This document shows positions 30,301 through 40,354 of a stretch of DNA of 64,000 nucleotides, in pieces. The stretch is taken from the NCBI GenBank assembly GCA_965240325.2, contig OZ251238.1, forward strand, positions 992,001 through 1,056,000, written 5' to 3'. Below the pieces are notes generated by a model, which was not told the origin of the DNA, did not search any database, and saw only the letters and a list, made by a program, of their open reading frames with translations. How positions within the stretch are numbered: position 1 is the stretch's first letter; each line of letters starts with the position of its first letter. This stretch comes from Rebecca billardiae RCC1528. Lineage: Eukaryota > Haptophyta. The position numbers and the translations under genes were made by a program.

Positions 30301-33300
30301 GGCTTTGCAGCTGGTTGAGTCTGCCCCTGGACATGCCAACCACCTCGTAGAAGTAGAATAATATCGACGTGACATCCCACACAGTGAGCAGCTTTTTGGT
30401 CTCGGTGCAGCAGTCAGCTGCCTGCACCCGCGCGGCGGCTTTGGCCACTCTGGCCTTGAGACTGGCGAACATCCTGTCAGTTGCCAGATGAATGTTGGTC
30501 ACCACCCCTGCATACGTGAAGTATTCGCCATCCTGCAACGTGTCTATGAGAGCAGCTTGTCCAGTTGCCCTGTTGATGACCTGTATTGGGTCCACCTGTG
30601 CGTGCCCAGGGGGCACATACACTGCCACCTTGGATTTGGGGTAGTTGGGCTCCATATCATAGTACCACAAAAAGTCGACGAGGTCCTGCATCATGGCTGT
30701 GATGTCTGCTCTGCTGTGCGCGTACAAATTGATATCGTCCATGATAGCAGTGGCCACCACTGTCACCTGCCCTGCAGCAGCGTCCGCGTCGTCTGAGCTG
30801 CATTTGGACTGTACATGGTACCCGCCATGCCTGCTCTTCAGGTACCTGAGGAACATGTTGATGAACAGGCAGAACTTAGTGGAGCTAGCAGGGTCCCCTT
30901 GCTTCGTGCCACACCGTAAGCGTACACTATCAGTGGGCCCATATGGCGTCCTCACCACCACATCATGCCCCTCTCCTAAGGAGCGCATGAGGGTATAAAA
31001 CATGGCTGGGTACCCATGGCTGCGGAAGCCATCCTCAATGCCTTGGTATGGCACAGAGTCGAAGGCTTTTTGAATGTCCATCAGTGCACAAAACAGCGTG
31101 CGCCGGGAACGGTGTGCATCGGCCACCACATTGGCAAAGACAGCGACTTGCTGTACCACTTGCCCACCCTCTCTGCTGGCAGCCTGTTCCGGCTCGATTA
31201 GCCTGAGCCTGTCGGACGCAGCTTGCATGACGTTGTTTTGGTGTCTTGCCATGATTTTGTACACCACACTGTTGAGTGCTATGCCCCTGTAATTCCCGAG
31301 CACGTGCATATCCCCGTGCTTGTGTAGTGAGACAACCTCCCCTTGCTGGAGTCCGTCCAGAAGAGTCCCTGTCGCGTACATGACTGCGCAGAGATTAGAT
31401 ATAATAGTGGCGATCGGGCCAGGGTGTCCTGTCCCCTGTCCCCTGGCTGCCCCCTGCTGGGCACCAGTCTGCTGTGCAGCGTGCTGCCTGTGTGTGCGCG
31501 TGCCGCTTGGCAGTACAGGCTCGTCGCGCTCGGCATGGTGGCCTTCCAAGAGCTTGAGTACATTGTACTGTATGCCATCTGGACCAGGTGCCGAGTTGCC
31601 TCCCACCTCAGATGTGATGATGTGCCGTATTTGCGCGGGGGTGGGTGGCGTTCCGAGGGCGGTGACATATGCGTCCCCCGGATCAGTATGCCATGCGGCC
31701 CTAATGTCGTGCCACATATGACCTCCAGCGTGCCAAGGAGGCCTGCCCCCGGGCCGAGTGTATTGTCGCTCCAGAAGGCCCTGGTAGTGCCCCCTGTACT
31801 CCGATTTCACATCGTCAACGCTGGTGGCCAGTGCCCCATCGCTCCTTCTGACGATGGTAGGCAGTGTGATGGGGTCCTTGGCATACACCATGACACGCAA
31901 TTTATGCGAGTTCTTTTTGGTCTCAACCTTGACTTTGGCGAACCACGCCCTCTTTTGTTCCTCGGCCTGCTGCTGCCACACAGCTTTCACTTGCGCGCGG
32001 CTCGTCCTGCATTGCTGCTGCACGATTTGTCTCCAGCGCTGGTGGGACAGAAATGGCCCTACCGGCACCTGTCCGTGAGGCCCCATTGCCACTTGTATCC
32101 AGTGCTGGGACTGTGCAGCTCCAGTGCCCCAGGTCCGCTCGTACCTGCGCACTGCTCTGCGCACTGCTGGACCAGCTGGCAGCCCAGCAGCTGCTCTGTT
32201 AGCCAGAATATCGCCTGCATGCAGCGCAGCAGAAGCAGCATCTGCTTTGGATTTGTGTTGACCCGCTGCTGCGCCCGCTGTGGCTGGTCGGATCTTCAGG
32301 GGCGTGTCTGGTTGTCCGTCATATACACTGGGTTGCTCCAGTACAGTTGCCATGTCCCTGGTGGCCAGTGTGGTCAGGTGTCTCAGCGTTGTCAGCGCAG
32401 TGGCTGCTGTCGTCACCAGCGAAGGTTGCACCAGCATATGTGCCGGCACTGGGGCCTCAGCAAAGTCCGCAATGTGTAGTGGCAGGCCCTCCATCCACAT
32501 CGCAAGCAGCTGTTTGGCTTTATTCCAGTCAGGTGACGTCTTTCCCAGGTCCACGCGTATGTGCCTGGGAGGTTGCACTGGTGAGGCCAGTACTGCAGCA
32601 GCGCCGCGCAGTGCCACCGAGTGAATCCGGCCATATATTGGGACGTGTGCTCCTGGCATTCGCAGGGTGGCCTTTTCCGATATGTCCATGTGTCCGGTGT
32701 GCCCAACTGTGTCCATGTTGGAGAATATGTAGTCAATCACAGATCGATCCGCCCCATTGCCGTCCTCCCTGTGTGCAGTGATGAATGTGGGCCTTTCGAG
32801 CGTGTCCCATCGTGTGGTGCTGGGTATTTGGTTGAAGAGGTGGTCAGCGTCTGTCATGTATGTGCGGAACACTACCTTGGGGGTAGCCCCCTCCCCTGCG
32901 TTGCTGTCGTGCATGTGCCCATTTCCATCGCATGCTACCAATTGCAGCCTGGCAGCATGCCTGGCTACGTGCACAGCATGAGTCCGCATGTTGCCAGCTG
33001 TGGGAAGGCCTATGCATGTGCCTGTACGAAGGTGGTTGACTATGTGTGGAAGCAGCAGGTGCTGCCGTTCCTCATCATGCGGGTTGTAGAAGCAGCACAC
33101 CCACATGGGGACAGCCTGCCCATTGCCCCTGCAGAGCGTGATTTCACCCGAAATGATGTGCCCTGCCAGCTCTGGGTATAGTATTTCCCTGCCTCTGCAC
33201 ACACTGTTGAGGTGGAGCGATTTGGGTGCACCCACGTGTGCCTTGCGTACCAGGATGGCACACCCGGCCCTGGCACCTTTTTCGCCCTTGCGCCTGTCGC

Positions 33301-33583
33301 GGGCGTGCTCTGCATGTACTGTGTACTCCGGGAACGACTTGGCCCACCGCACTACCTGATGCGCAGGCATTTGGGTCTCCACCAAAAAGACAATATCAGG
33401 TGTCCCCACTGCTCGAATCCAAGTGGCGATGTCGTCCCGCCGGACAGAGGGGTCAGCCCCACCTGCTCCCCCAACATTGCAGTATGCATACGAGATGTCA
33501 GCATGGCTGTATTGGTAGCCCTGCTGCATTGGCGCTGCTGCTGCACCAGCAACACCTGGGCCTGCATCACCCTGTCCTATCAT
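27362..33583 (-). CDS. LINE ORF2: AP-endonuclease, reverse transcriptase, RNase H, zinc knuckle
   Basis: A 2,073 aa polyprotein for target-primed reverse transcription, starting at the ATG at 33583. Residues about 20-330 form an endonuclease/exonuclease/phosphatase domain (VFLVETQMP, RSVIDYIF near its end). The reverse transcriptase (about 750-1010) shows ALMDIQKAFDSVPY with the first catalytic Asp, RCGTKQGDPASSTKF and TAIMDDINLYAHS. The catalytic motif there is M-D-D instead of the usual F/Y-A/V-D-D. An RNase H domain follows (about 1350-1490): ATDGSFD, GPAEFMAITDAL and VCTDLQEMV supply the acidic residues. A C-terminal Cys/His knuckle CPLCDHAPLLHPAPD...HHLFSEC lies at about 1655-1680. The order EN-RT-RNH-knuckle suggests an I/R1-like clade, which is inference. 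The Pro/Gln-rich tail is variable. Confidence 0.92.
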   Translation of the reverse strand: MIGQGDAGPGVAGAAAAPMQQGYQYSHADISYAYCNVGGAGGADPSVRRDDIATWIRAVGTPDIVFLVETQMPAHQVVRWAKSFPEYTVHAEHARDRRKGEKGARAGCAILVRKAHVGAPKSLHLNSVCRGREILYPELAGHIISGEITLCRGNGQAVPMWVCCFYNPHDEERQHLLLPHIVNHLRTGTCIGLPTAGNMRTHAVHVARHAARLQLVACDGNGHMHDSNAGEGATPKVVFRTYMTDADHLFNQIPSTTRWDTLERPTFITAHREDGNGADRSVIDYIFSNMDTVGHTGHMDISEKATLRMPGAHVPIYGRIHSVALRGAAAVLASPVQPPRHIRVDLGKTSPDWNKAKQLLAMWMEGLPLHIADFAEAPVPAHMLVQPSLVTTAATALTTLRHLTTLATRDMATVLEQPSVYDGQPDTPLKIRPATAGAAAGQHKSKADAASAALHAGDILANRAAAGLPAGPAVRRAVRRYERTWGTGAAQSQHWIQVAMGPHGQVPVGPFLSHQRWRQIVQQQCRTSRAQVKAVWQQQAEEQKRAWFAKVKVETKKNSHKLRVMVYAKDPITLPTIVRRSDGALATSVDDVKSEYRGHYQGLLERQYTRPGGRPPWHAGGHMWHDIRAAWHTDPGDAYVTALGTPPTPAQIRHIITSEVGGNSAPGPDGIQYNVLKLLEGHHAERDEPVLPSGTRTHRQHAAQQTGAQQGAARGQGTGHPGPIATIISNLCAVMYATGTLLDGLQQGEVVSLHKHGDMHVLGNYRGIALNSVVYKIMARHQNNVMQAASDRLRLIEPEQAASREGGQVVQQVAVFANVVADAHRSRRTLFCALMDIQKAFDSVPYQGIEDGFRSHGYPAMFYTLMRSLGEGHDVVVRTPYGPTDSVRLRCGTKQGDPASSTKFCLFINMFLRYLKSRHGGYHVQSKCSSDDADAAAGQVTVVATAIMDDINLYAHSRADITAMMQDLVDFLWYYDMEPNYPKSKVAVYVPPGHAQVDPIQVINRATGQAALIDTLQDGEYFTYAGVVTNIHLATDRMFASLKARVAKAAARVQAADCCTETKKLLTVWDVTSILFYFYEVVGMSRGRLNQLQSLMVEPVVRSAALPGRIAYEAACFPPQFLGLGLINLHAHLESVQAHAYYHFLADDPRGLCARTSMAAMGALQSVEHPARARVRGASTFASTIVTGRNSVRRMGWALLPSEVNLGSKLMQQLAPGLGMLATNRTHRAYTRLAAMPGAAALPCLAPHGLPDANGEMLSRIEHSLVDGTQHVLLGVLMQQPPRQMVSTAFYAELSSLPHRSRPAVILAVRDMLRAVLTDQSYYRYLGHVPAAKRTVCDPPNPRHLPALPVPGMLMVATDGSFDAENGQAACAFSFFNGNNYTAPVHVYCSKFAGHQAPGPAEFMAITDALVQIDPTANLLVCTDLQEMVKAAEMWQNDPWDRRLRQGHHAYAPYIARVMSLVGWRRLRHGSTTSFEHVKAHSADDAAARHLSLTHNPGDQHCTVSQHSVAALRQAGMNPKTLLNACSDAGAKLCCSDPATPCVTHKRGGHPNAGSHAMVQLADGEPVAGRIKPLVYDSVLSQRATHLQVTKSSCDLVGEWTGVWPEASTGVLRTWQANTVPAYYILHHGYEFLQPAALRDPTLLSVRFQSGAAFSDACPLCDHAPLLHPAPDTEHHLFSECPEVDAYRMAAARSVSHVIEPFMQGQAAAWNLARHVCSGAALMGRVPSTLKTTVGGNVHLGRTMHVALLKAGLGIMQARKDVDSQLSKAGRLLRHARELRPPPGHGPGGQPPPPQAQAGPGGAIAMNNQLQGPPVIQQQPPAQAGQGWQAGAGQANLHQPIARGHHVRPQSLSQAWPLQRARPLPMVIAWPLQPATPLVAWPLQYATPLARSNVGPPDNMLTHGGPEMEADPAAGSHTGNGAHSDLTQSDTGQQAAQPPAGSARPPAAPRRGLPPPSQAQQDSPPPKRHCPPRQANVPQRSTLPPAQRSRKRRANDTSPGVLAIATTLLASYSCPRPDLMPDVAHMSDMTPSASIAARVKYRRLAARASGPDPCPATGLDDSPLSSLPRAGIG

Positions 33584-34397
33584 CAGTGCTTGCGCAGCAG
33601 CCGCATACTATATCATCTGTGAGTGTACCCGACTGTGGCCTCACTTTGAGACCTGCAGGTTGGACATGCCTGCCTTTTTTACGGCGGCCCGCCGGCTGAC
33701 TGATAGTGTCTGGGACATGGGGGCCTGCCCGCATGTACTGCAAGTGCATAGTGCATTCTCCTTTCTTGTCACTGTCAGTCACTGTGCGCTTGTTGAGTAC
33801 GCTGGGCACAGGGTGTGTCTGGAGACGTCCCTCGGACCCGGTGAAGGTGGTACGACCGGGACCGCTAGTCCCGGTCGCCCCTTGGCGCGAGGCAGAGCCG
33901 CTAGCTCCGCCCCTGCCGTCAAAGCAGTTGTGGCAGGTGATGTTGGCCTTGGTCTCATCAATGCGTTCGTTGAGCATGTTGGCCGTAGTGTGCGTGGGGA
34001 GAGTGCCCGCGCCATCGGTGGGGGTGGGGCGACCGGGACCGCTAGCCCCGGTCGCCCCTTGGCGCGAGGCAGAGCCGCGAGCTCCGCCCCTGCCATCAGA
34101 GAGGTTGCTGCCGGTCATGTCTGCCTTGGTCTCATCAATGCGTTCGTTGAGCATGTTGGTCGCAGTGTGCGTGGGGCGAGTGCCCGCGCCACCGGTGGGA
34201 GTGGGGCGACCGGGACCACTAGCCCAGGTCGTCCCCTGGCGCGAGGCAGAGCCGCGAGCTCCGCCCCTGCCATCAGAGAGGTTGCTGCCGGTCATGTCGG
34301 CCGTGTGCTCGGCCCATACGACATTGTGCCGTTCATCGTCTGGGAGGTCGGTGTGCACCGTAGGCGTCGGTGCGTGTTGTGACTCGTCGACGTCCAT
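33567..34397 (-). CDS. LINE ORF1 protein with three 59-residue repeats
   Basis: A 276 aa protein starting at the ATG at 34397 (MDVDESQHAPTPT); a longer frame would need a GTG start. It carries three tandem 59 aa units, each containing SDGRGGARGSASRQG...GPGRP and NMLNERIDETK; the C-terminal unit is the most diverged. The tail holds a basic GRRKKGRH segment and a Cys-Gly-Cys-Cys motif, which could help bind nucleic acid. LINE ORF1 products usually package the RNA. No standard RRM or CCHC array is visible, so the role is inferred from position. It overlaps the ORF2 start by 17 bp, suggesting coupled translation. Confidence 0.75.
   Translation of the reverse strand: MDVDESQHAPTPTVHTDLPDDERHNVVWAEHTADMTGSNLSDGRGGARGSASRQGTTWASGPGRPTPTGGAGTRPTHTATNMLNERIDETKADMTGSNLSDGRGGARGSASRQGATGASGPGRPTPTDGAGTLPTHTTANMLNERIDETKANITCHNCFDGRGGASGSASRQGATGTSGPGRTTFTGSEGRLQTHPVPSVLNKRTVTDSDKKGECTMHLQYMRAGPHVPDTISQPAGRRKKGRHVQPAGLKVRPQSGTLTDDIVCGCCASTDDRTG
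33790..34300 (-). repeat. 177 bp tandem repeat within LINE ORF1
   Basis: Three units with a period of exactly 177 bp (for example gttgctgccggtcatgtc at 34281 and 34104, and a diverged equivalent at 33927). The reading frame is kept, giving the 59 aa protein repeats. Confidence 0.9.
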
Positions 34398-34611
34398 GCC
34401 GTCTACGACACCCTGCGCGGACGTCACGCCCGGCGCCCGCCACGCCGGGGTGCCTCGCGCGCGTGCGTGCAGGGGGGCGGCTGGGGTAACTGACGATGGG
34501 GTCGGCTCGTGCGTACTTGGCGTCTCCGAAACTGTATGATGACATCACCGGTTACTTACAAGAAAATCTGTGCACTGGGTTCAGGCCAAACCCTCATTTC
34601 CACCCGGCACG

Positions 34612-37600
34612 ATGGGCTTCCACCCGACCCTCCTACCCGGCCCAACGCCATCGGCGGGGCGGCGCCGTACGTCCGGCGTGGCCGACCGCTTCGGGCACGC
34701 TGTGTCGCGCGCCGCACGTCGGGCGCTCCGCTTGCCGGCCAAAGCCGTCACCGTCGCGCCCGAGCCCGCCGAGCCTGACGGCGGCGCGGGTGGCCACAGC
34801 CCGCCGAGCACGCCGCCGGCGCACGCGCGGCGCGGCATCCTGCGCGCCGACGGCGGCGGGGCCGGCCGGCGGCACCACGCGCACAAGCGCGTCAAGTGGC
34901 GCGCTGTGGTCGTGGGCGACGACGTCGCCGACCAGGAGCGCCGCGAGAAGGCCGAGGCCCAGCTCGAGCTGCGCGAGCGGCTCGCCCGGCTCGAGCGCTG
35001 GTCTCAGATCGCGCGCCTGCCGGCGCTCACGTACGAGGAGCTGCTGATCCCGGTGCGCGTGGCGCTGCCCGGCCTGGTGATGGAGCACGCGTTCCCGATC
35101 CTGCTCGACGTGATCGTCGACGTGTACGAGCTCGTGTGGATGCTCAACTCGATCCGCGTGCAGCAGGGCCGCCGGCTGACACGGCAGGAGCAGCAGCAGC
35201 AGCAGCCGGCGCGCGCGGGCGCGGAGGGCGCGGAGGCCGAGGTGCGCGCGGCGGCGGCGAGCGGGGACTACACGCGGTGGCGGATCGCGCGCGACCTCGG
35301 CGTGATCGCCCTGCTCCACGCCGGCCGCGCCCTCTACCTCACCACCGGGCGCATCGAGCTGTTCACCGCCGCCCAGCTTTTCCGGTGCCTGAAAGTCCGG
35401 GACCTTCTTGCCTACATGAAGCAGATCAACAGCGACCTCTCGACGAACGTGACCTTCCTCGCGGTGCGCGCGCGCGCGCCCGGCGCCGCGGCCCGGCCCG
35501 CTGGGTCGCCGCCCGGCCGGCCGGCCCTCCCGCCGGGCCGTCACGCGAGGGTGTGCCTGCGAGCGCGCGCGCGGCCGCGCTGCTGGCTCATTCGTGCGCG
35601 CGTGGGCGCGCGCGCGTCCGTCCGATGGGCCTGCTGTGCGGAGGGCAGGTGTACAAGTTCGCGCTCGTGCTGGTCTCGGTGCCGCACTGGGTCGCGTGCA
35701 TCTGGTGGGTGCTCACCGAGCTGCTCCCCGAGGGCGAGCCGCTCGCGCTTCCCTCGTGGTCGGCACAATTCGAAGTGCAAACGGGAAATCCGAAAATGAA
35801 TCCGACCGGAGCGCAGGGCCACCAGCACTACCTGCTCTCGCTGTACATGGCGTGGGCGGGGGTGAGCGCGATGGGGTACGGCTCGATCGTGCTCGTGGCC
35901 AAGCGCGAGATCCTCTTCGCCGTCTTTGTCGGCGTCGTCCAGATCGTGCGCGCGCCGCACGGCGCGCGCGCATGCGCGGCCGTGGCGGCGCGCGCACGGG
36001 GCGCGCGCGCGCTCGCGCGCCGCCCCCCCTTCTGATGAGGCCCGCGGCTGCGCCCTCCCGCGGCGCCGGCGTGGCAGGTGTTCTACGCGTTCGTGCTCGG
36101 CACCCTCTTCCACTACCTCGTGCGCGTCGACGAGAACACCGTGCACTTCAAGGAGCTGATGCGCGCGGTCGAGAAGTACACATCCGAGCGCGCGCTGCCG
36201 GACGAGCTGCGCGCTCGGATCAGCGCGCACTTCGCCTTCCAGGTGCGCTCGGTGCGCGGGTTGGGGTTGGGGTTGGGGTTCGGGTCGCGCGCGGATCAGC
36301 GCGCACTTTGCGCTCCAGGTGCGCTCGGTGCGCGGGAGGAAGGGGCGCGCGGGGCGTGGGCGCGGCGTGGCGCCGGCGTGGCGGCGGTGCCACTCGCCGA
36401 GCGGAGCGGAGTGCTGCGGCGCGGCGCCGGGCACGAGGCCCGTGCGTGCCTGCGCATCCGGCGAGCGCGCGCCGCGCGCCGCCAGCGCTGACACCCCAGA
36501 GCCTCTGTCGCGCGCGGCGGCCGCCGCGCCGCGCGCCCCCGGTGCCCGCGCTCCCGCGCCGCGCGTCCGCAGCACTCGAAGCACGCGTCGGGCACCGAGC
36601 AGATCTTCCGGCAGATGCCGCTCTCACTGCGCACGGAGGTGGCGCTCGAGCAGCACTCGATCCAGCTCGTGAGCACGTGGCTCCTGTTCGGGTGCACGCC
36701 CCAGTTCCTGCACCACATCGCGCTGCACCTGCGCGAGCGGTTCGTGCTGCCGCGGGAGACGCTGTTCAAGCGCGGCGACGGGAGCACCGAGCTGCTCTGG
36801 TGCGTGGGCGGCGCGCTGCACGTGAGCAAGGCCGAGCAGCACATCGCCACGGTGCGCTCGGACATCGGGCCGGGCCAGATAGTAGGCGAGATTGCGTTCG
36901 TGGTGGGGGTGCCGCAGCCGTACACGGTGGCCGCGACGGCCGCGGGCGAGGTGACGCTGCTCGTGCTGAGTACGCGGGCGTACGAGGACACACTCGGCGC
37001 GTTCCCCGAGCAGGCGGAGCGCATCCTGCACACGCTGCTCCGCCGCTTCGGCCTCGACAAGTCCGGCGAGGAGTCCGGTGCGGACGCGCCCGGCGTCGAC
37101 CTGAGCACGCTCGACGACGACGAGGCGCGCGAGTTCCGCGCGCTCCAGGCGACGATCCGGACTGCGATCATCGAGCGGAACGAGGAGCAGCACTTCCAGA
37201 TGGCGCACGCCGTGCTGTCGAACGACACGGAGGCGGTGCGCGCGCTCGCCGCGCGCGGGCTCGACCCTGACATCCGCTCGTATGATGGGCGCTCCGTGCT
37301 GCACCTCGCGTCGCGAGATGGCAATCTGGGTTTAGTCAGGCTGCTCGCGCAGCTCGGCGCGGACGTGCACGCCGCCGATCGGTTCGGGAGCACGCCGATG
37401 CGTGAGGCGGTGGCGCACGGGCGCGCGGACGTGGCGGACGAGCTCGCGCGCCACGGCGCGCTCCTTCGACTTGAGCACCCGGCCGCGGCCGTGCACGGCG
37501 CCGCGCGCGCCGCCGACCTCGAGCAGCTGCGTATTCTGATTAGCCACGGCGCCGACATCAACGCGCGAGACCACGACCGGCGCGTGGCGCTGCACATCGC

Positions 37601-40316
37601 GGCGGAGCGGGGGACGCTCAAGCTGGCGGAGTACCTGCTCGCCGGCCTCGCCGACGTCGGCGCGCAGGACCGCTGGGGCCGCACGCCACTCGACGAGGCG
37701 ATTGAGCGGCGCTTCACGCTCGTGGCTCAGCTGCTCAAGCGCAAGTCGGCGCCGTCGTCGCGCGCCGCGCTCGGCCATCGGCTGCGCGACGCGGCGGCGG
37801 CGGGCGACGCGCGCGAGATCCGCTTCCTGCTGGAGATGTGCGCGCCGATTGACGAAACCGACTACGACCTGCGCACGCCGCTGCACTACGCCGTCGGCGC
37901 CGGCTCTCTCTGCGCCGTGCAGCTGCTTGCTGCCAGCATGGCCGACGTGTCGCGCGCCGACCGCTGGGGCGCGAGCGCGCTCGTGCTCGCGCTGCGGACC
38001 GAGCGCCTCGCGCTCGCGGCGGTGCTCGCGCACACGGGCGGCGCCGAGCTCGTGCCCGGCCTCCCGGACGACGGGCTGCTCCGCGAGGCCCTCGAGCGCG
38101 CCCTCGAGCTGCGCGTCCGCTCGATCAACGCAATCATCCACGCGCGCGCGCAGGCGCGGCGGCGCGCGGCGGCGCGCACGCTCGCTGTCTCGCACGAGGT
38201 CGAGCTCGAGCTGACGAATCTCGCGCAGGAGATGCGCGGGCTCGAGCGCGCGCAGGGGCAGCTGTTCAGGCTGCTCGGCCGGCACGTGGACGCGTGGGTG
38301 AACGAGTGTGCGTGCCGCCCCGCCCGCCCGCCGCGCGCGCGCGCGCGCGCGCGCCGCGCGCGACGGCCGTGTGCTCGCGCTGTCTGCGCGCCGCGCGCGC
38401 CAATCGGCGCCCGCGCGCGCGCGCGCGCGCCCGGCGCGCGCTCGCGCAGACGCGGTGGAGGACGAGGACGAGGACGAGGACGACGCCCTGAGCGCGTCGA
38501 GCGGCTCGCTGGCCGAGCTCTCCGACGACGGCTCCGCGTCGGACGGCGGCGCCGGTACGCCGCGGTCTGTTGGTTTCGCGCGCGTCGACGGCGGCGGCGG
38601 CGGCACGGGCGGCGGCGGCGGCGGCGCGGGCGGCGGCGCGGGCGGCGGCGAGGGCGGCGGCGAGGGCGGCGGCGCGCGCGTCGGCAAGGAGGGCGGCGGC
38701 GCGGCCGCCGAGGCCGAGCCCATCGCCGCGCAGAACCAGTTCATCAAGCTGATGCTGCAGCTGCCACGCGCCGAGTCGGGCCTATGCGCGATGCGCGAGC
38801 TCTTCCGCAAGCAATTTGGGCCCGAGCGTTTCGGCGGGCTGCCCGGGCCGGTGCGGCGGCATCGCGAGGACTTGGCGCTGCGCCGGCTGCTGCGGGAGGA
38901 CCTGTACCTCTCCGAGCCCGCGGCGCACCAGATCGCGCTCGAGATCTATGCCGAGCTCGCCCGACTGCTGCTGATGCCCGCGCCCTCGCGCGCCGCGCAT
39001 GATGAGGCGTTGCGCGAGGCGGCGGCCGCGGCCGCCGCCTCCGCGGCGGGCGCGCCGGCCGACGCGGCGGGCGGCGGCGGCGGCGGCGGCGGCGGCGCGG
39101 AGCCACCGACCTCGGTGGCGGCGGCGGTGGCGGCGGCCGGCGCCGCGGCCGGCGCCGCGGGCGCGCGCGCGCGCTCGCCGCCCGGCGCGCACGCGCGCCA
39201 GCCGCGCCACGGGCAGTCTCACGCCAGGCGGCCCGCGCGCAAGCTGAGCGGCGGCGGCGGCGGCGGCGGCGGCGGCCGCTCGGCCAAGCCCAAGTTCGAC
39301 AAGGCGAGGGCGGTGCGCGAGATGCTGCGCCACTCGGCGCACACGGGCTCGACGCTCGTGCGGCTGGCGAAGCTGGCGCACGGCGCGCCGCTGGAGACAG
39401 TCGGAGCGGACGCGGGCAGCGGCGCGGGCGAGCACGTGGTCAGCCTCGGAGAGTTCCGGGAAAGTATCGCGCCGGCCGTGTTCGCTTCGGAGCTGGGGCA
39501 CGTGATTTTGTTCTGCTCGCCCACGCTGCTGCACTCGCTGCGCGACCGGCACGCGCGCGCGGGGCGGCCGTGGCTCGCGGGCGCGGCGGGCGCGGGCTCG
39601 CTCGATGACAGAGAGCGTGTGTGGCGCGGCTTCGGCCTCTCGCCCGGACCGCTCCGATTCCGGACGCAGCGCGGCTCCGCGAGCGTTGGCGCTTCGCCGG
39701 AGGGCGGGCGGCGCGGCGCGGCGGGGCTGGGCTCGCCGGCCGCGCCGCGGCAGGGGCTAGCACGCCCGTCGTCGCTGCTCTCGGCCGGCGGCGCGGCGCA
39801 GGTGTCCAACGGGTACCGGCGCAGGCGTCGAACTGATGATCCCTCGCTGCCCTTCGGCGCGCGCGTGCCGCCGGCGGTGACAGCCGCGCCGGTCTCGCCG
39901 GAGCAGGAGGGCTCGGGCGAGGCTGACGCGTCGGCGGAGCGCGCGCCCGCGCAGGGCCGGCGGGCACGGCGCTGGACGGGCGACCCGTCGGCGCCGCCGC
40001 CCGCGTGGGCGCGCGAGCTCGCCGCACGCTCGCGTGCCCATCTGCTCGATCCTCCGACGCTGCCGCCTGCGGCCGGCGCCGACGCGGACGCGGAGCCAGC
40101 AGCCGAGCCGGGCGCGACAGCGCGCTCGGCCGGCGGCACGACCGATGACTCGGCCGGCGCGACGCCGCGCGCGTCCGGCCGGCGCTCGCGGCGCTGGACG
40201 GGCGACCCGGCGTCGCTGCCGCCCGCGTGGGCGCGCGAGCTCGTCGCGGCGCGCTCGCGCGCGCTCGACCCGCCCTCGCCGCCGCCGCTGCCCGTCGGTG
40301 GCTCCAGCCCCAACAT

Positions 40317-40354
<38 letters not shown>

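Larger units (their letters stand above)
27362..34500 (-). mobile_element. intact non-LTR retrotransposon (LINE) with ORF1 and ORF2
   Basis: A two-ORF LINE on the minus strand. ORF1 (34397-33567) overlaps ORF2 (33583-27362) by 17 bp in another frame. ORF2 has no internal stop over 2,073 codons, so this copy may be young and potentially active. GC and codon use differ from the flanking host genes. Its outer limits are uncertain: 5' somewhere around 34430-34560 and 3' between about 26880 and 27361. Confidence 0.9.

Noticed and set aside
34612-39002. First channel unit as a separate gene reading through to a stop at 39002.
   Set aside because: After 38307 this frame is Arg-rich nonsense across low-complexity DNA, while a GTGCGTG donor and a CGCAG acceptor restore the frame of the next exon in the right phase.
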